The notes beneath the pieces are model-generated. The model searched no databases. It was not told the origin of the DNA and worked only from the letters and a program-made list of their open reading frames with translations. This document shows positions 42,656-52,154 of a stretch of DNA of 64,000 nt, piece by piece. The stretch lies in NCBI RefSeq assembly GCF_000023585.1, contig NC_012914.1:3812001-3876000 (forward strand). Direction: 5' to 3'. Positions within the stretch are counted from its first letter, which is position 1. The number at the start of each line of letters is the position of its first letter. Position numbers and translations under genes: made by a program. This stretch comes from Paenibacillus sp. JDR-2. GTDB lineage: Bacteria; Bacillota; Bacilli; Paenibacillales; Paenibacillaceae.

Positions 42656-44197
42656 CTACTTCGCATATTCAACTGCACGGGTCTCACGAATAACCGTAAC
42701 TTTAATATGTCCCGGATAATCGAGTTCACTCTCGATTTTCTTCGTAATATCGCGTGCAAGCCGGAATGCTTCCGTATCGTCAATCTTCTCAGGTTGAACC
42801 ATAACACGGACTTCGCGTCCTGCTTGAATGGCGAAAGACTTCTCTACGCCGTCGAACGACTCCGAGATATCTTCCAGCTTCTCCAGGCGTTTGATGTACG
42901 TTTCAAGCGTCTCGCGTCGTGCGCCGGGGCGTGCGGCAGACAAAGCGTCTGCTGCTCCTACCAGCATTGCGATAACGGAAGTTGCTTCAACATCACCATG
43001 GTGGGAAGCGATACTGTTGATTACAACAGGATGCTCCTTGTACTTCTTCGCCAGCTCTACGCCGATCTCAACGTGCGAACCCTCAACCTCGTGGTCAAGC
43101 GCCTTGCCGATATCGTGCAGAAGGCCTGCGCGCTTAGCAAGCGTGATATCCTCGCCAAGCTCTGCAGCCATAAGGCCGGTCAAATAAGCAACCTCCATCG
43201 AGTGCTTCAGAACGTTCTGACCGTAGCTTGTCCGGTACTTGAGACGTCCCAGAATTTTAATCAAATCAGGGTGCAAACCATGAACCCCAACTTCGAAAGT
43301 AGCTTGTTCGCCGTATTCGCGAATCCGCTCGTCCACTTCCTTACGGGACTTCTCGACCATCTCTTCAATGCGAGCCGGATGTATACGACCATCTGCAACA
43401 AGCTTCTCAAGTGAAGTCCGAGCAATTTCGCGTCTAATCGGGTCAAAGCCAGACAGAATGACCGCTTCCGGTGTATCGTCGATAATCAAATCGATACCAG
43501 TCAATGTTTCGAGTGCACGGATATTACGGCCCTCACGTCCAATAATACGGCCTTTCATTTCTTCGTTAGGCAGGGTAACGACCGATACAGTCGTCTCTGC
43601 TACGTGATCCGCCGCACATCGTTGAATAGCGAGTGAAATAATGTCCCGCGCCTTTCGATCGGCTTCTTCTTTCGCTTGCTGCTCGATCTCTTTGATCATC
43701 TGTGCTGTTTCGTGACGCACTTCCTGCTCCACATTCGACAAAATAATCGATTTCGCATCCTCCATAGTCAAGCTGGAGATACGCTCCAATTCACTAAGCT
43801 GCTGCTTGTAAATGGATTCAATTTGTTCTTGTGTTTCATCGATCCGTTTCTCTTTGTTGGCAACTAATTCTTCTTTGCGTTCAAGCGCTTCTATCTTTTT
43901 ATCCAGCGACTCCTCTTTCTGGAGCAAGCGTCTTTCTTGACGCAAGGACTCGTTACGCCGCTCACGGATGTCTTTTTCAGCCTCCGTACGGAGCTTGTGG
44001 ATTTCATCTTTTGCTTCGAGCACCGTTTCTTTCTTCTGGGCTTCTGCTTCCTTCTTCGCATTCTCTACGATTTGAACAGCAGCTTGCTCAGCGCTGGAAA
44101 TTTTGGCCTCGGCAATCGACTTGCGAATAAAATAACCAATCCCAAAGAAAATAACGCCAACAACGAGACAGATCAACACCGTCCAAATAGGGTCCAT
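42656..44197 (-). CDS. rny: Ribonuclease Y
   Basis: The 513-residue enzyme has an N-terminal membrane anchor (about 7-24), a long coiled coil (about 30-200), a KH domain ([16 protein letters not shown]), and an HD domain with [17 protein letters not shown]. It starts bulk mRNA decay at the membrane. ATG 44197 is preferred over GTG 44206 because AGGAGGTGA overlaps the GTG and is well spaced for the ATG. Ric proteins, one encoded at 34.5 kb, modulate RNase Y specificity. Confidence 0.97.
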   Translation of the reverse strand: MDPIWTVLICLVVGVIFFGIGYFIRKSIAEAKISSAEQAAVQIVENAKKEAEAQKKETVLEAKDEIHKLRTEAEKDIRERRNESLRQERRLLQKEESLDKKIEALERKEELVANKEKRIDETQEQIESIYKQQLSELERISSLTMEDAKSIILSNVEQEVRHETAQMIKEIEQQAKEEADRKARDIISLAIQRCAADHVAETTVSVVTLPNEEMKGRIIGREGRNIRALETLTGIDLIIDDTPEAVILSGFDPIRREIARTSLEKLVADGRIHPARIEEMVEKSRKEVDERIREYGEQATFEVGVHGLHPDLIKILGRLKYRTSYGQNVLKHSMEVAYLTGLMAAELGEDITLAKRAGLLHDIGKALDHEVEGSHVEIGVELAKKYKEHPVVINSIASHHGDVEATSVIAMLVGAADALSAARPGARRETLETYIKRLEKLEDISESFDGVEKSFAIQAGREVRVMVQPEKIDDTEAFRLARDITKKIESELDYPGHIKVTVIRETRAVEYAK

Positions 44198-44359
44198 CTT
44201 GTTCACCTCCTCGTTGCATTCACCAAGGCAAGCTTGGGATGATATTAGGTTTTTAGCCGGTTTCCATACCGATTGATTCTCAAACTAATTGACGAAAATA
44301 ATCGTTTCAAATCAACTTTTGGAAGGAAAATTGATTTGATATAAAAGGAATACAATTTT

Positions 44360-44389
44360 ATTTTATCTTTTGGCAAAATCAATTGTCAA
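44360..44389 (-). promoter_or_regulatory. Sigma-A promoter of rny, starting inside recX
   Basis: TTGACA (44384-44389) lies in the last codons of recX; after 18 bp comes TAAAAT (44360-44365). The resulting leader before rny is about 155 nt. Confidence 0.75.
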
Positions 44390-45059
44390 GCAAAAGCCCT
44401 TCATCCTCATCCGCCTGCTCGATTTCCGCTTCATCTATAGCCGCTTTTGCCGCTTGTTTAACGACATCCGAAGGAAAGCCCCGGCGCATTAAAAAGGAGA
44501 GGAGCTTTTGACGTTTCTCTCTATTTTCTCCTTTGAGAGAGCGCCATTTCTTCTTCGCGGCTTGAATGGCTGACGCAAGTTCATCATCTCGATCAATGGC
44601 TTCCAGAGCCTCTGACGCGGCCTGATTCGTAACTCCTCGCTGCTGAAGCTCCAGCTTAATCCAGCGACGACCCTTTTGGCTATTACGGATACGCTGCCTG
44701 GCGAATTGCCTCGCATACTCTTCATCATCAACAATATGCTCCGATTCTAAACGTTCAAGCGCATATGCAATTGACTCCGGCTCTAACTCCCTGCGTGCCA
44801 AATATTGCTCAATTTGTTTGCGTGTCCTCGCTTTGAAACCCAAATAGTAAATAGCGAGCGCATAAGCCCTGTAACGTCCATCTTCCTCCGTTATCTCAGC
44901 AATTTCCTCCGTTGTGAGCGAATTGCCCTTCAATAAACGGTGCTTAATTAATAAATCCTCGTGTACCGAGAATAACGGCTTTTCCAAGCCATCCGTGTAG
45001 ATGTTGTAACGCTTTCGTTCCTTGCGGTCCTGCTCGACCGCTGAAATCTCGATAATCAT
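44379..45059 (-). CDS. recX: RecX family RecA regulator
   Basis: The 226-residue protein is a RecX with three tandem three-helix repeats (for example YYLGFKARTRKQIEQYLARREL and QKGRRWIKLELQQRGV). An acidic C-terminal tail follows. It binds RecA filaments and limits or regulates their growth. ATG 45059 follows GGAGTGAG. It sits directly downstream of recA, separated by a terminator. Confidence 0.9.
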   Translation of the reverse strand: MIIEISAVEQDRKERKRYNIYTDGLEKPLFSVHEDLLIKHRLLKGNSLTTEEIAEITEEDGRYRAYALAIYYLGFKARTRKQIEQYLARRELEPESIAYALERLESEHIVDDEEYARQFARQRIRNSQKGRRWIKLELQQRGVTNQAASEALEAIDRDDELASAIQAAKKKWRSLKGENREKRQKLLSFLMRRGFPSDVVKQAAKAAIDEAEIEQADEDEGLLLDN

Positions 45060-45083
45060 TCAGGACTCACTCCGTTCGTTATG

Positions 45084-45129
45084 GCAAAAAAGGAGCAGGG
45101 CCGCCCTCGAAGGGACGGCTCTGCTCCTT
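45084..45129 (-). terminator. Terminator between recA and recX
   Basis: AAGGAGCAGGGCCG (45090-45103) pairs with CGGCTCTGCTCCTT (45116-45129) with one G-U pair, followed by TTTTTTGCC on the minus strand. Read-through would be needed for recX co-expression. Confidence 0.9.
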
Positions 45130-45179
45130 ACCTTTTTACTCATTCACAGCACGGATTCGCAGCTGCGAAAGTTGAATTA

Positions 45180-46235
45180 TTAATCGTCAAGCTCCGACTC
45201 ATCAAAATCATCGTCATCGTCTTTCGAGAAGTCTGCTTGTTGCGCGGAAGCGGACAAGTTGCTTTGTTCGCGGATTTGTTTCTCGATAACGGCAGCCACC
45301 TCCGGATGATCCTTCAGGAACTGCTTGGCATTCTCGCGGCCTTGACCAAGACGGTCGCCATTGTAGGAGAACCAAGCTCCGCTCTTCTGAACGATATCCA
45401 TCTCTACGCCAATATCTACGAGGCTGCCTTCTCTCGAAATGCCTTCGCCGTACATGATATCAATCTCCGCTTGCTTGAACGGAGGAGCTACTTTGTTCTT
45501 CACGACTTTAATCCGCGTACGGTTACCAACCATATCGTTGCCTTGCTTGATCGTCTCAATCCGGCGTACTTCCAAACGCACGCTGGAATAGAACTTCAAT
45601 GCACGGCCGCCAGGCGTAGTCTCCGGGTTACCGAACATGACGCCGACTTTCTCGCGCAATTGGTTAATAAAGATGGCGATTGTCTTCGACTTGCTGATCG
45701 CGCCACCCAGCTTACGCAGAGCTTGCGACATCAGGCGTGCCTGTAGACCAACATGGGAATCCCCCATATCGCCTTCGATCTCTGCTTTCGGTACAAGTGC
45801 TGCTACCGAGTCGATAACGATAATATCAACCGCGCCGCTGCGTACAAGCGCTTCTGCGATCTCAAGCGCCTGTTCGCCAGTATCCGGCTGCGACAACAGC
45901 AGCTCATCGATATTTACGCCCAACTTGCTCGCGTACAATGGATCAAGCGCATGCTCCGCATCGATAAATGCAGCTTGTCCGCCGATCCGTTGTACTTCTG
46001 CAATAGCGTGAAGCGCAACGGTTGTTTTACCGGAAGATTCCGGTCCATAACATTCAATAATACGGCCTCTTGGCAAACCGCCGATTCCAAGAGCAATATC
46101 TAAAGCAATTGAACCGCTTGGTACGGTTTCAACTTGCATATGTGTGGATTCCCCTAATTTCATGATGGAGCCTTTACCAAATTGCTTCTCAATTTGACGT
46201 AAAGCCATCTCCAAAGCAGCACGACGATCCGACAA
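45180..46235 (-). CDS. recA: Recombinase RecA
   Basis: The 351-residue recombinase has Walker [10 protein letters not shown] (about residues 66-74), [20 protein letters not shown] for DNA loop contacts, and an acidic C-terminus ([13 protein letters not shown]). It drives strand exchange and LexA autocleavage. TTG 46235 is favoured since AAGGATGTGA is 5 nt upstream and the N-terminus ([12 protein letters not shown]) then matches B. subtilis; the GTG at 46244 lies in that ribosome site. An SOS box and sigma-A promoter precede it. Confidence 0.98.
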   Translation of the reverse strand: MSDRRAALEMALRQIEKQFGKGSIMKLGESTHMQVETVPSGSIALDIALGIGGLPRGRIIECYGPESSGKTTVALHAIAEVQRIGGQAAFIDAEHALDPLYASKLGVNIDELLLSQPDTGEQALEIAEALVRSGAVDIIVIDSVAALVPKAEIEGDMGDSHVGLQARLMSQALRKLGGAISKSKTIAIFINQLREKVGVMFGNPETTPGGRALKFYSSVRLEVRRIETIKQGNDMVGNRTRIKVVKNKVAPPFKQAEIDIMYGEGISREGSLVDIGVEMDIVQKSGAWFSYNGDRLGQGRENAKQFLKDHPEVAAVIEKQIREQSNLSASAQQADFSKDDDDDFDESELDD

Positions 46236-46266
46236 GCTACTCACATCCTTCGTTATTTATAATTGT

Positions 46267-46295
46267 ATGATACCTTTTTTCTGATCAATTGCCAA
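46267..46295 (-). promoter_or_regulatory. Sigma-A promoter of recA
   Basis: TTGGCA (46290-46295), a 17-bp spacer and TATCAT (46267-46272), just downstream of the SOS box. Confidence 0.75.
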
Positions 46296-46304
46296 GCTTT
46301 TTTT

Positions 46305-46318
46305 CGAACATACATTCG
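46305..46318. promoter_or_regulatory. LexA (SOS/DinR) box of recA
   Basis: CGAACATACATTCG is a near palindrome matching the Bacillus SOS consensus CGAACRNRYGTTCG with one base change. It lies 10 bp upstream of the recA -35 element. Confidence 0.85.
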
Positions 46319-46413
46319 TCTTTTTATTTCCACGCCCTTTCCAGACGCATGGCGAAACGGCTTTTGCCAACTTGGACAGCAATGCGCGATTCGTCATGAA
46401 TCTAAAAAATGGA

Positions 46414-46451
46414 CATAAAAAAACCGCAGCAAAGTAATCTTCGCCACGGTT
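46414..46451 (-). terminator. Terminator after cinA
   Basis: AACCGCAGC (46422-46430) pairs imperfectly with GCCACGGTT (46443-46451) and is followed by a run of seven T on the minus strand. Confidence 0.7.
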
Positions 46452-46521
46452 CTTCCGCATGAGACCAATTATAGCGGAAATGGTACAAACAGGCAAGTAT
46501 TTTTCGGGTTAATCCGACAAA

Positions 46522-47772
46522 TTATTGTTCGCGCAGCTTCAGCCACAATTGGTATAAGGCCGCCTTTACCGCGCGAATCCGGATAATGGCACGTGTACCG
46601 GAGAAATGACCGGTAAATACCGATGTCGCCTTCCCTCTCTCCGCTACCGCATAATAGACAAGACCAACAGGCTTGCCTTCCGCCTGTGCCGGACCGGCTA
46701 CTCCCGTCAAGGAAACGCCAAAATCGGAATCTCCGATCTGCATGGCGCGTTCGGCCATCATCGCCGCCGTCGACTCGCTGATCGCTCCCGGCGCCCCGTC
46801 TCCTTCAAGCTGGGCCATCGGAATGCCAAGCAGCTTATGCTTCATCTCGTTCGTATAAGTAACAACGCCGCCGGAATATTCGCCGCTGCTGCCGGGAATG
46901 CCGGTAATAAGCTCTGCAAGCAAGCCGCCACTGATGCTTTCGGCAGTCGAAAGCTTTCTTCTCGATGTTCGAAGCAGCTGCACAACCTGTTCTTCCAGAG
47001 TAATCTCGTCCTGCGCGAATAAGTGCTCGCCCACCCGTTGCTTGATCGCATCGACGGTTTGATCCAGCTTGACTGCTGCATCGGTTTCGTTCGCCGCTTT
47101 GGTCGATACTCGAATGGCGACCTCGCCTTCCTTCGCATAAGGCGCAATAGTAGGATCCGATTGCGCTTCGATCAGATCAATCAGCTTGGCTTCAAGCGTC
47201 GATTCTCCGATCCCGGCAAACATAAGCAATCTCGAATAGAGCGGTTCTTCCGCTCCCAGAATAGACCTCAGCCATTCCGACGCCGGCCCCTCCATCATCG
47301 GCTTCATCTCGCGCGGAGGTCCAGGCAGCAGCAAATAATGCGTCCCGTCTTCGGACAGACCGTTGCCGACGGCAAGACCGGCTTCATTATCAATCGGAGC
47401 GCTTCCGTCAATCATCAGCGCTTGTCTGCGGTTGCTCTCTACCATATGGATGCCGCGGGAGCTGAACATCTGCTCGATTTTATCCATGGACGGCTGATGG
47501 AGGGAAAGGCTGCGGTTTAGATAGGCCGCGAGAACATCCTTCGTCAGATCATCCTGTGTAGGACCAAGCCCGCCGGTAAATACAAGCAGGTCGGCACGCT
47601 GGCGGGCAATCTCGACGGCTTGGCGGATCCGGTTCGGATTATCGCCGACAACCGTCTGGAAGTAAACATCAATGCCAAGCGATGCAAGCTTTCCGGACAA
47701 GAATTGTGCGTTTGTATTGACGATTTGACCGAGCAAAAGCTCGGTACCCACTGCGATAATTTCAGCTTTCAT
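46522..47772 (-). CDS. cinA: CinA family competence/damage-inducible protein
   Basis: The 416-residue protein joins an N-terminal molybdopterin-binding-like COG1058 domain (MKAEIIAVGTELLLGQIVNT; FTGGLGPTQDDLTKD) and a C-terminal CinA domain. The latter normally contains TAESCTGG; here it reads TAESISGG. The C-terminal domain is a NMN/pyridine nucleotide amidase in some species, and CinA is linked to competence via RecA. ATG 47772 follows GAAGGGGGAAATCGT. It precedes recA as in B. subtilis. Confidence 0.95.
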   Translation of the reverse strand: MKAEIIAVGTELLLGQIVNTNAQFLSGKLASLGIDVYFQTVVGDNPNRIRQAVEIARQRADLLVFTGGLGPTQDDLTKDVLAAYLNRSLSLHQPSMDKIEQMFSSRGIHMVESNRRQALMIDGSAPIDNEAGLAVGNGLSEDGTHYLLLPGPPREMKPMMEGPASEWLRSILGAEEPLYSRLLMFAGIGESTLEAKLIDLIEAQSDPTIAPYAKEGEVAIRVSTKAANETDAAVKLDQTVDAIKQRVGEHLFAQDEITLEEQVVQLLRTSRRKLSTAESISGGLLAELITGIPGSSGEYSGGVVTYTNEMKHKLLGIPMAQLEGDGAPGAISESTAAMMAERAMQIGDSDFGVSLTGVAGPAQAEGKPVGLVYYAVAERGKATSVFTGHFSGTRAIIRIRAVKAALYQLWLKLREQ

Positions 47773-47810
47773 ACGATTTCCCCCTTCGAATCCTGCAGCA
47801 TTAGGAAGCA

Positions 47811-47842
47811 AAAGCACCTCTCCGCGAATGGAAAGATGCTTT
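47811..47842 (-). terminator. Imperfect terminator-like hairpin after pgsA
   Basis: AAAGCACCTCTCCG (47811-47824) pairs with GGAAAGATGCTTT (47830-47842) with mismatches; the T run is short. It lies 22 bp after the pgsA stop. Confidence 0.5.
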
Positions 47843-47864
47843 ATTGTTACTTATATGATCCTGA

Positions 47865-48443
47865 TTATTGCACAGGAATCAAATGTTTGTTTTTGAAGAA
47901 ATAGTCGAATCCGGAATATACCGTAATAATAACGGCAATCCAGCTTACGATATCGTCAAACGGAAAATCGATAAACGTAAACGGGAAGTTGTTGAGCAGA
48001 AGCGAAATGATCATCGTAATTTGTACGGCTGTTTTCCATTTGCCCCATTTGCTCGCCGCCATTACGCTGCCTTCCAGCAAGGCAATCTGACGCAGACCTG
48101 TTACCGCGAATTCGCGGCTAATAATAACGATGGCCATCCATGCCGCCAGCTTATCCATTTGGACGAGCGAGATCAGAACAGCCGCCACAAGCAGCTTGTC
48201 CGCAAGCGGATCGAGAAGCTTGCCAAGGTTGGTTACGATCTTGTTTTTTCTGGCGATATAACCATCGAGACCGTCGGTGCTTGCCGCTATGATAAAGATT
48301 ATAGCCGCTATAATCTGATTGTATGTAATGGAGTAATCATCGCCGAAAGCAAGAGGCTTAATATCGATATTGACGAGCAGAAATACCATAATGATCGGCA
48401 CTAAAATAATTCTGGCCAGCGTAATCCTATTTGCCAGGTTCAT
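47865..48443 (-). CDS. pgsA: CDP-diacylglycerol--glycerol-3-phosphate 3-phosphatidyltransferase
   Basis: The 192-residue membrane protein starts with NLANRITLARI and has the CDP-alcohol phosphotransferase motif DGLDGYIARKNKIVTNLGKLLDPLADK (DG-x2-AR-x8-G-x3-D-x3-D). It makes phosphatidylglycerol phosphate. ATG 48443 follows GGGGGTGTGAACGA. It precedes cinA and recA as in B. subtilis. Confidence 0.97.
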   Translation of the reverse strand: MNLANRITLARIILVPIIMVFLLVNIDIKPLAFGDDYSITYNQIIAAIIFIIAASTDGLDGYIARKNKIVTNLGKLLDPLADKLLVAAVLISLVQMDKLAAWMAIVIISREFAVTGLRQIALLEGSVMAASKWGKWKTAVQITMIISLLLNNFPFTFIDFPFDDIVSWIAVIITVYSGFDYFFKNKHLIPVQ

Positions 48444-48594
48444 TCGTTCACACCCCCGGACCGTCTAGCCGTGTTCCTGCATTGATGCATGATTGCTTGT
48501 ACTGTCATATGTATGTCCCCCGGATCGTTTCCAAAACTATCTAACCAAGTATAATACATGCCATTTCCTATGTCAAAATATCGAACGTCATAGA

Positions 48595-48636
48595 GCGAAA
48601 GCCCTTCTTGCCCGAATTGACGAGGCAGCGAAGGGC
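48595..48636 (-). terminator. Terminator after yajQ
   Basis: GCCCTTCTTGCC (48601-48612) pairs with GGCAGCGAAGGGC (48624-48636) with one bulge; T-rich bases follow on the minus strand. The rest of 48444-48649 shows nothing notable. Confidence 0.65.
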
Positions 48637-48649
48637 CGGAAAAGGCTTA

Positions 48650-49141
48650 TTAACGGTAGTTGGTGAACTGCAGTTCGACGGTCAAATCCGCTTCGCGGAG
48701 AAGAGCCATAACCGCCTGCAAATCATCACGGCTTTTACCGGTTACGCGGATTTGGTCGCCTTGAATCTGGCTTTTCACCTTAATCTTCGAATCCCGGATC
48801 AGAATATTGATTTTTTTGGAATTGTCTTGATCGATTCCCGACTTCAGCTTAATGCGCTGACGAACGGTGCTCGCCGAAGCCGATTCAACCTTGCCGTATT
48901 CCAGGTTTTTAATCGGAACGCCGCGCTTGACCATCTTCGATTTCAGAATATCAAGAACGCTTTCCAGCTTGAAGTCATCGTCGGAAACGACAACAAGCTC
49001 TTCTTTTTCCAGTTTGATGCTGCTTTTGCTTCCTTTGAAGTCAAAGCGTGTTTCAATCTCCCGCTCCGCTTGCTGAATCGCATTGTTCAGCTCTTGCATA
49101 TCCATCTTCGAAACAATGTCAAATGAACTTTCAGAACTCAT
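48650..49141 (-). CDS. yajQ: YajQ family nucleotide-binding protein
   Basis: The 163-residue protein matches YajQ (UPF0234): it starts [18 protein letters not shown] and contains [15 protein letters not shown]. Some relatives bind cyclic di-GMP; others bind RNA. ATG 49141 follows AAAGGGAGAG. B. subtilis does not carry yajQ in this position between rodZ and pgsA. Confidence 0.95.
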   Translation of the reverse strand: MSSESSFDIVSKMDMQELNNAIQQAEREIETRFDFKGSKSSIKLEKEELVVVSDDDFKLESVLDILKSKMVKRGVPIKNLEYGKVESASASTVRQRIKLKSGIDQDNSKKINILIRDSKIKVKSQIQGDQIRVTGKSRDDLQAVMALLREADLTVELQFTNYR

Positions 49142-49183
49142 TGTTTGACAACTCTCCCTTTGTATCTAATTCTAATTCAATCC

Positions 49184-50116
49184 TTACTGGTTCTCCGTAC
49201 CTGCCGAGTCCCCGGGCGTGGAAGAATTGTCCGGACTTTGAGTCCCTTCTGTTCCTCCGGCGCCTTCCACAGGGTTCAGTTGAATTTTCTTGGAGCCCGC
49301 ACGGTCTCCGTCGTTAATTTGCACGCCGTCGACGGTAATTGAGCTCAAGTCGGCACGTCCGACATTAATGTAAAGCGGTTGATCCAGGTCGTACGTGAAG
49401 GCCGAGCCATCCGGAGCCGTCTCCGAAATAATCGCTTTGCCGGAAGAGCTTCCCGAGCGCACTTCTGTCCAGCTTGGCCCGCCGGAGATCTTGATCTCCA
49501 CTTTATGTACCACGCCAGCCGGCGCGACATCATAATGATCAACCTTGCCGACCTTAGACGAGAACGTCAAGGTAGTCGGCGATTGGCTTGGAGTTGGCGT
49601 AGGCGTTGCCGTTGGTGTTGTCGTTCCGCTGCCGTTCGACGAATTTGGCGATTGGCTTGGCGGGGCCGGTGAAGCTTGATCCGTAATATTCGTATTATCG
49701 ATCTCATTAGGTTTATCGGCTTTCTGATTAACGAAATAAACCCAAACAACAACTACGATAAGGATCAGGAACGACCACATCATTATGTTGAAGCCAAGCT
49801 TGCTGATCCGCTCCGAGGAACGGGTACGAACCCGCTTTGGCTGTCTAGCCGGTACTGCTTCCACAATTTGATCTGTAACGGAAGCAGGGATCTCATGCTG
49901 GTACAGCCGAAGAACTTCCTCCGAATCCAGGCCAACGGCATCACAGTAATTTTTCACGAAAGCGCGTAAATAGAACGTTCCCGGCAGTACGCTATGGTCA
50001 CCGCTCTCGATTGCTTCTAAGTAGCGCTTGCGTATTTTGGTGATCTCCTGAACATCATCAAGCGTTAATCCGCGCTCTTCCCTTGCTTTGCGCAGCAACG
50101 CTCCTAAATCTGACAT
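49184..50116 (-). CDS. rodZ: RodZ-like cell-shape protein
   Basis: The 310-residue protein has an N-terminal helix-turn-helix domain (LGALLRKAREERGLTLDDVQE) that binds MreB in relatives. One membrane segment (about 110-130) follows, then a Pro/Thr/Ser linker with PTATPTPTPSQSPT, and a DUF4115 extracytoplasmic domain. The order ymfK-rodZ-(yajQ)-pgsA resembles B. subtilis ymfM. ATG 50116 follows GAGAGGAGTAGACACC. Confidence 0.92.
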   Translation of the reverse strand: MSDLGALLRKAREERGLTLDDVQEITKIRKRYLEAIESGDHSVLPGTFYLRAFVKNYCDAVGLDSEEVLRLYQHEIPASVTDQIVEAVPARQPKRVRTRSSERISKLGFNIMMWSFLILIVVVVWVYFVNQKADKPNEIDNTNITDQASPAPPSQSPNSSNGSGTTTPTATPTPTPSQSPTTLTFSSKVGKVDHYDVAPAGVVHKVEIKISGGPSWTEVRSGSSSGKAIISETAPDGSAFTYDLDQPLYINVGRADLSSITVDGVQINDGDRAGSKKIQLNPVEGAGGTEGTQSPDNSSTPGDSAGTENQ

Positions 50117-50134
50117 GGTGTCTACTCCTCTCTG

Positions 50135-50908
50135 CTAGAATTCATTTTCCGAATAATTGGCCGTAAATGATTCGTATGTAATCTCTTCGTCAGGTGTATT
50201 TCGCAGCTCAATAATCATATCAAAATGGCTGTAATCGTATTGCGATTCCTTGATGAAAATATCCGGATGCTCAATGACCTTCGTAGAAGGCATAGCCATT
50301 ATTTCCTGCAGCAGCGAGTAATGCTTCTCGTTGGAACGGATTGTGCTTACGATACCGTCAATGATAAAGATATTGTTGTCGTTCATTTCATCCTCGGACA
50401 GCTGGCTGCGGACGGTTTGTCTCAGCAAAGTCGAAGACACAAAGGTCCAACGCTTGTTAGAGCATACGCTTCCGGCAATAATCGACTCCGTCTTGCCGAC
50501 ACGCGGCATGCCACGCAAACCAATAACCTGATTGCCGTCCCGTTTAAACACTTCCCCGAGAAAATCGACCAAAATACCCAGCTCGTCCCTTGTAAAACGG
50601 AACGTTTTACGGTCATCCGAGTCGCGTTCGATATAACGTCCGTGACGGACAGCCAATATGTCAACGATCGTAGGTGTACGAAGCTTGTTAACCGTGATGT
50701 TATCAACCTTCTGAAGCATTTTGCCCAACAGGACGATTTTTTCTTCGTCATCCGTCTGAAGCAGCATGCCGCGCGTACGGTCCTCTACGCCATTAATCGT
50801 CATAATGTTCACTTCAAGCATACCGAGCAGTGAGGCAATATCGCCAAGAAGACCCGGTCGGTTCTTATGTATTTTATATTCCATGTAGTATTGCTGCTTT
50901 GATCCCAT
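50135..50908 (-). CDS. ymfK: YmfK/DUF3388 family protein (ACT domain plus P-loop)
   Basis: The 257 residues begin with an ACT-like domain (RPGLLGDIASLLGMLEVNIMTINGVE), after which comes a P-loop GMPRVGKT (about residues 133-140) and a Walker-B-like run NIFIIDGI. It is DUF3388, of unknown function, widely found beside the ymf genes. The architecture suggests a small-molecule-sensing NTPase, which is inference. ATG 50908 follows AAGGGACGG. Confidence 0.9.
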   Translation of the reverse strand: MGSKQQYYMEYKIHKNRPGLLGDIASLLGMLEVNIMTINGVEDRTRGMLLQTDDEEKIVLLGKMLQKVDNITVNKLRTPTIVDILAVRHGRYIERDSDDRKTFRFTRDELGILVDFLGEVFKRDGNQVIGLRGMPRVGKTESIIAGSVCSNKRWTFVSSTLLRQTVRSQLSEDEMNDNNIFIIDGIVSTIRSNEKHYSLLQEIMAMPSTKVIEHPDIFIKESQYDYSHFDMIIELRNTPDEEITYESFTANYSENEF

Positions 50909-51005
50909 TTCACACCGTCCCTTGTTGTCACCAATCCCATTGATTGACTCGCTTATAAAAATTTATTCTACAATTTTCGTCACATTCCTGCAACCTATTC
51001 GCAGA

Positions 51006-51042
51006 CATTGCAGAAAAGCCTCCAAATTGGGAGGCTTTTCTG
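51006..51042 (-). terminator. Terminator after ymfJ
   Basis: A perfect stem, CAGAAAAGCCTCC (51011-51023) with GGAGGCTTTTCTG (51030-51042), has a 6-nt loop and is followed by T-rich bases on the minus strand. Confidence 0.85.
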
Positions 51043-51055
51043 AAGATGTGAGCAA

Positions 51056-51307
51056 TTAAGTTTGTTCGACCAGCTTCACCATAAGACCGGCTACCGTTTT
51101 GCGTTCATGCTCGTCGCCCGCATCCCATAGCTGCTTCAGTACACGCTGTTGCTCATTTTTAGGATCAACCTTCTCGTCGAGGAAGGAACCAATCTCGTAA
51201 GCCAAATTATGAATGGTTTCCTCAGACATCCCGTTGTTTTTGGCTTGTGCCACGCGGTCCGACAAAAACTCTTTCCAATTGTCGAAACTTGAAAGAACGT
51301 TAGACAT
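51056..51307 (-). CDS. ymfJ: DUF3243 family protein YmfJ
   Basis: The 83-residue soluble, helical, charged protein has the DUF3243 phrase VDPKNEQQRVLKQLWDAGDEHERKT (starting near residue 47). Its function is unknown. ATG 51307 follows CAGGAGGCGAAATAAA, which rules out a longer start at 51334. It lies after ymfI in the conserved ymf cluster. Confidence 0.92.
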   Translation of the reverse strand: MSNVLSSFDNWKEFLSDRVAQAKNNGMSEETIHNLAYEIGSFLDEKVDPKNEQQRVLKQLWDAGDEHERKTVAGLMVKLVEQT

Positions 51308-51332
51308 TTTATTTCGCCTCCTGGATAAGTAC

Positions 51333-51360
51333 ATTTTAAGAAGAGTGTAGCACTCAACAA
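51333..51360 (-). promoter_or_regulatory. Putative promoter of ymfJ
   Basis: TTGTTG (51355-51360), 16-bp spacer and TAAAAT (51333-51338) on the minus strand. Confidence 0.45.
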
Positions 51361-51407
51361 ATGTTATTGTGCGTAGAGGCGAAACGAATTATACGGAAAC
51401 AAGGGTG

Positions 51408-52154
51408 TTAAGTATGCCAGCCGCCGTTTGGACTAATGATTTGCCCCGTTATATACGATGATTCCGGCAAGGACAAGAAGTACACCAGCGAAGCAACTTC
51501 ATCAGGTTGTCCAAAACGGCCCAGCGGAATTTCCTGCTCGAGCGCCGCCTTTTCTTCATCGTTAAAACCGCTCATCATCTTTGTATCGACAGCTCCGGGC
51601 GCCACCGCATTAACGGTTACTCCGGAAGGAGCAAGTTCCTTGGCCAACGCCTTCGTGAAGGCATTCATGCCGCCTTTGGTTGTGGAGTACAGCACTTCGC
51701 AGGAAGCGCCGGACATTCCCCAAATCGACGACACATTAATAATCCGGCCAAACCGGTTCGAGATCATATTCGGCATAAATAGCTGGCTGGACAAAAACAT
51801 ACCCTTCAAGTTGACGGCCATCACATCATCCCATTCCTGCTCCGTCACATCCATCAGCATGCCATAATGGGAGATTCCCCCGTTGTTAACAAGGATATCG
51901 GGAAGCATGTCATGAGCCTCCAGCTTCTCTTTCATCCTCGTGAGCTGTTCCTTCGAACGAAGGTCAGCCGAAATGGTCATGACATTAGCTCCCAGGCGCA
52001 TGCATGCTCTGGCTGTTTCGTTAGCCGCTTCATGCGATTCCCTATAGTGAATGACGATGTTAAGTCCCTCCGCGGCAAAGCGCTGCGCGATTGCAGCGCC
52101 GATGCCGCGGCTTCCCCCGGTTATTAACACCGTCATTTGTTTAAAAGGCTTCAC
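51408..52154 (-). CDS. ymfI: Elongation factor P 5-aminopentanone reductase YmfI (SDR family)
   Basis: The 248-residue short-chain dehydrogenase has cofactor motif TGGSRGIG (12-19), NNGG (90-93) and catalytic Ser143, Tyr156, Lys160. In B. subtilis YmfI reduces the 5-aminopentanone group on EF-P to 5-aminopentanol. Its placement next to ymfF and ymfH supports this over a FabG role. GTG 52154 overlaps the ymfH stop by one base; the ATG at 52136 is an alternative, and neither has a strong ribosome site. Confidence 0.9.
   Translation of the reverse strand: MKPFKQMTVLITGGSRGIGAAIAQRFAAEGLNIVIHYRESHEAANETARACMRLGANVMTISADLRSKEQLTRMKEKLEAHDMLPDILVNNGGISHYGMLMDVTEQEWDDVMAVNLKGMFLSSQLFMPNMISNRFGRIINVSSIWGMSGASCEVLYSTTKGGMNAFTKALAKELAPSGVTVNAVAPGAVDTKMMSGFNDEEKAALEQEIPLGRFGQPDEVASLVYFLSLPESSYITGQIISPNGGWHT

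Noticed and set aside
46257..46496. 79-codon minus-strand frame between recA and cinA
   Set aside because: It covers the SOS box, recA promoter and cinA terminator, has no good ribosome site and no recognisable family.
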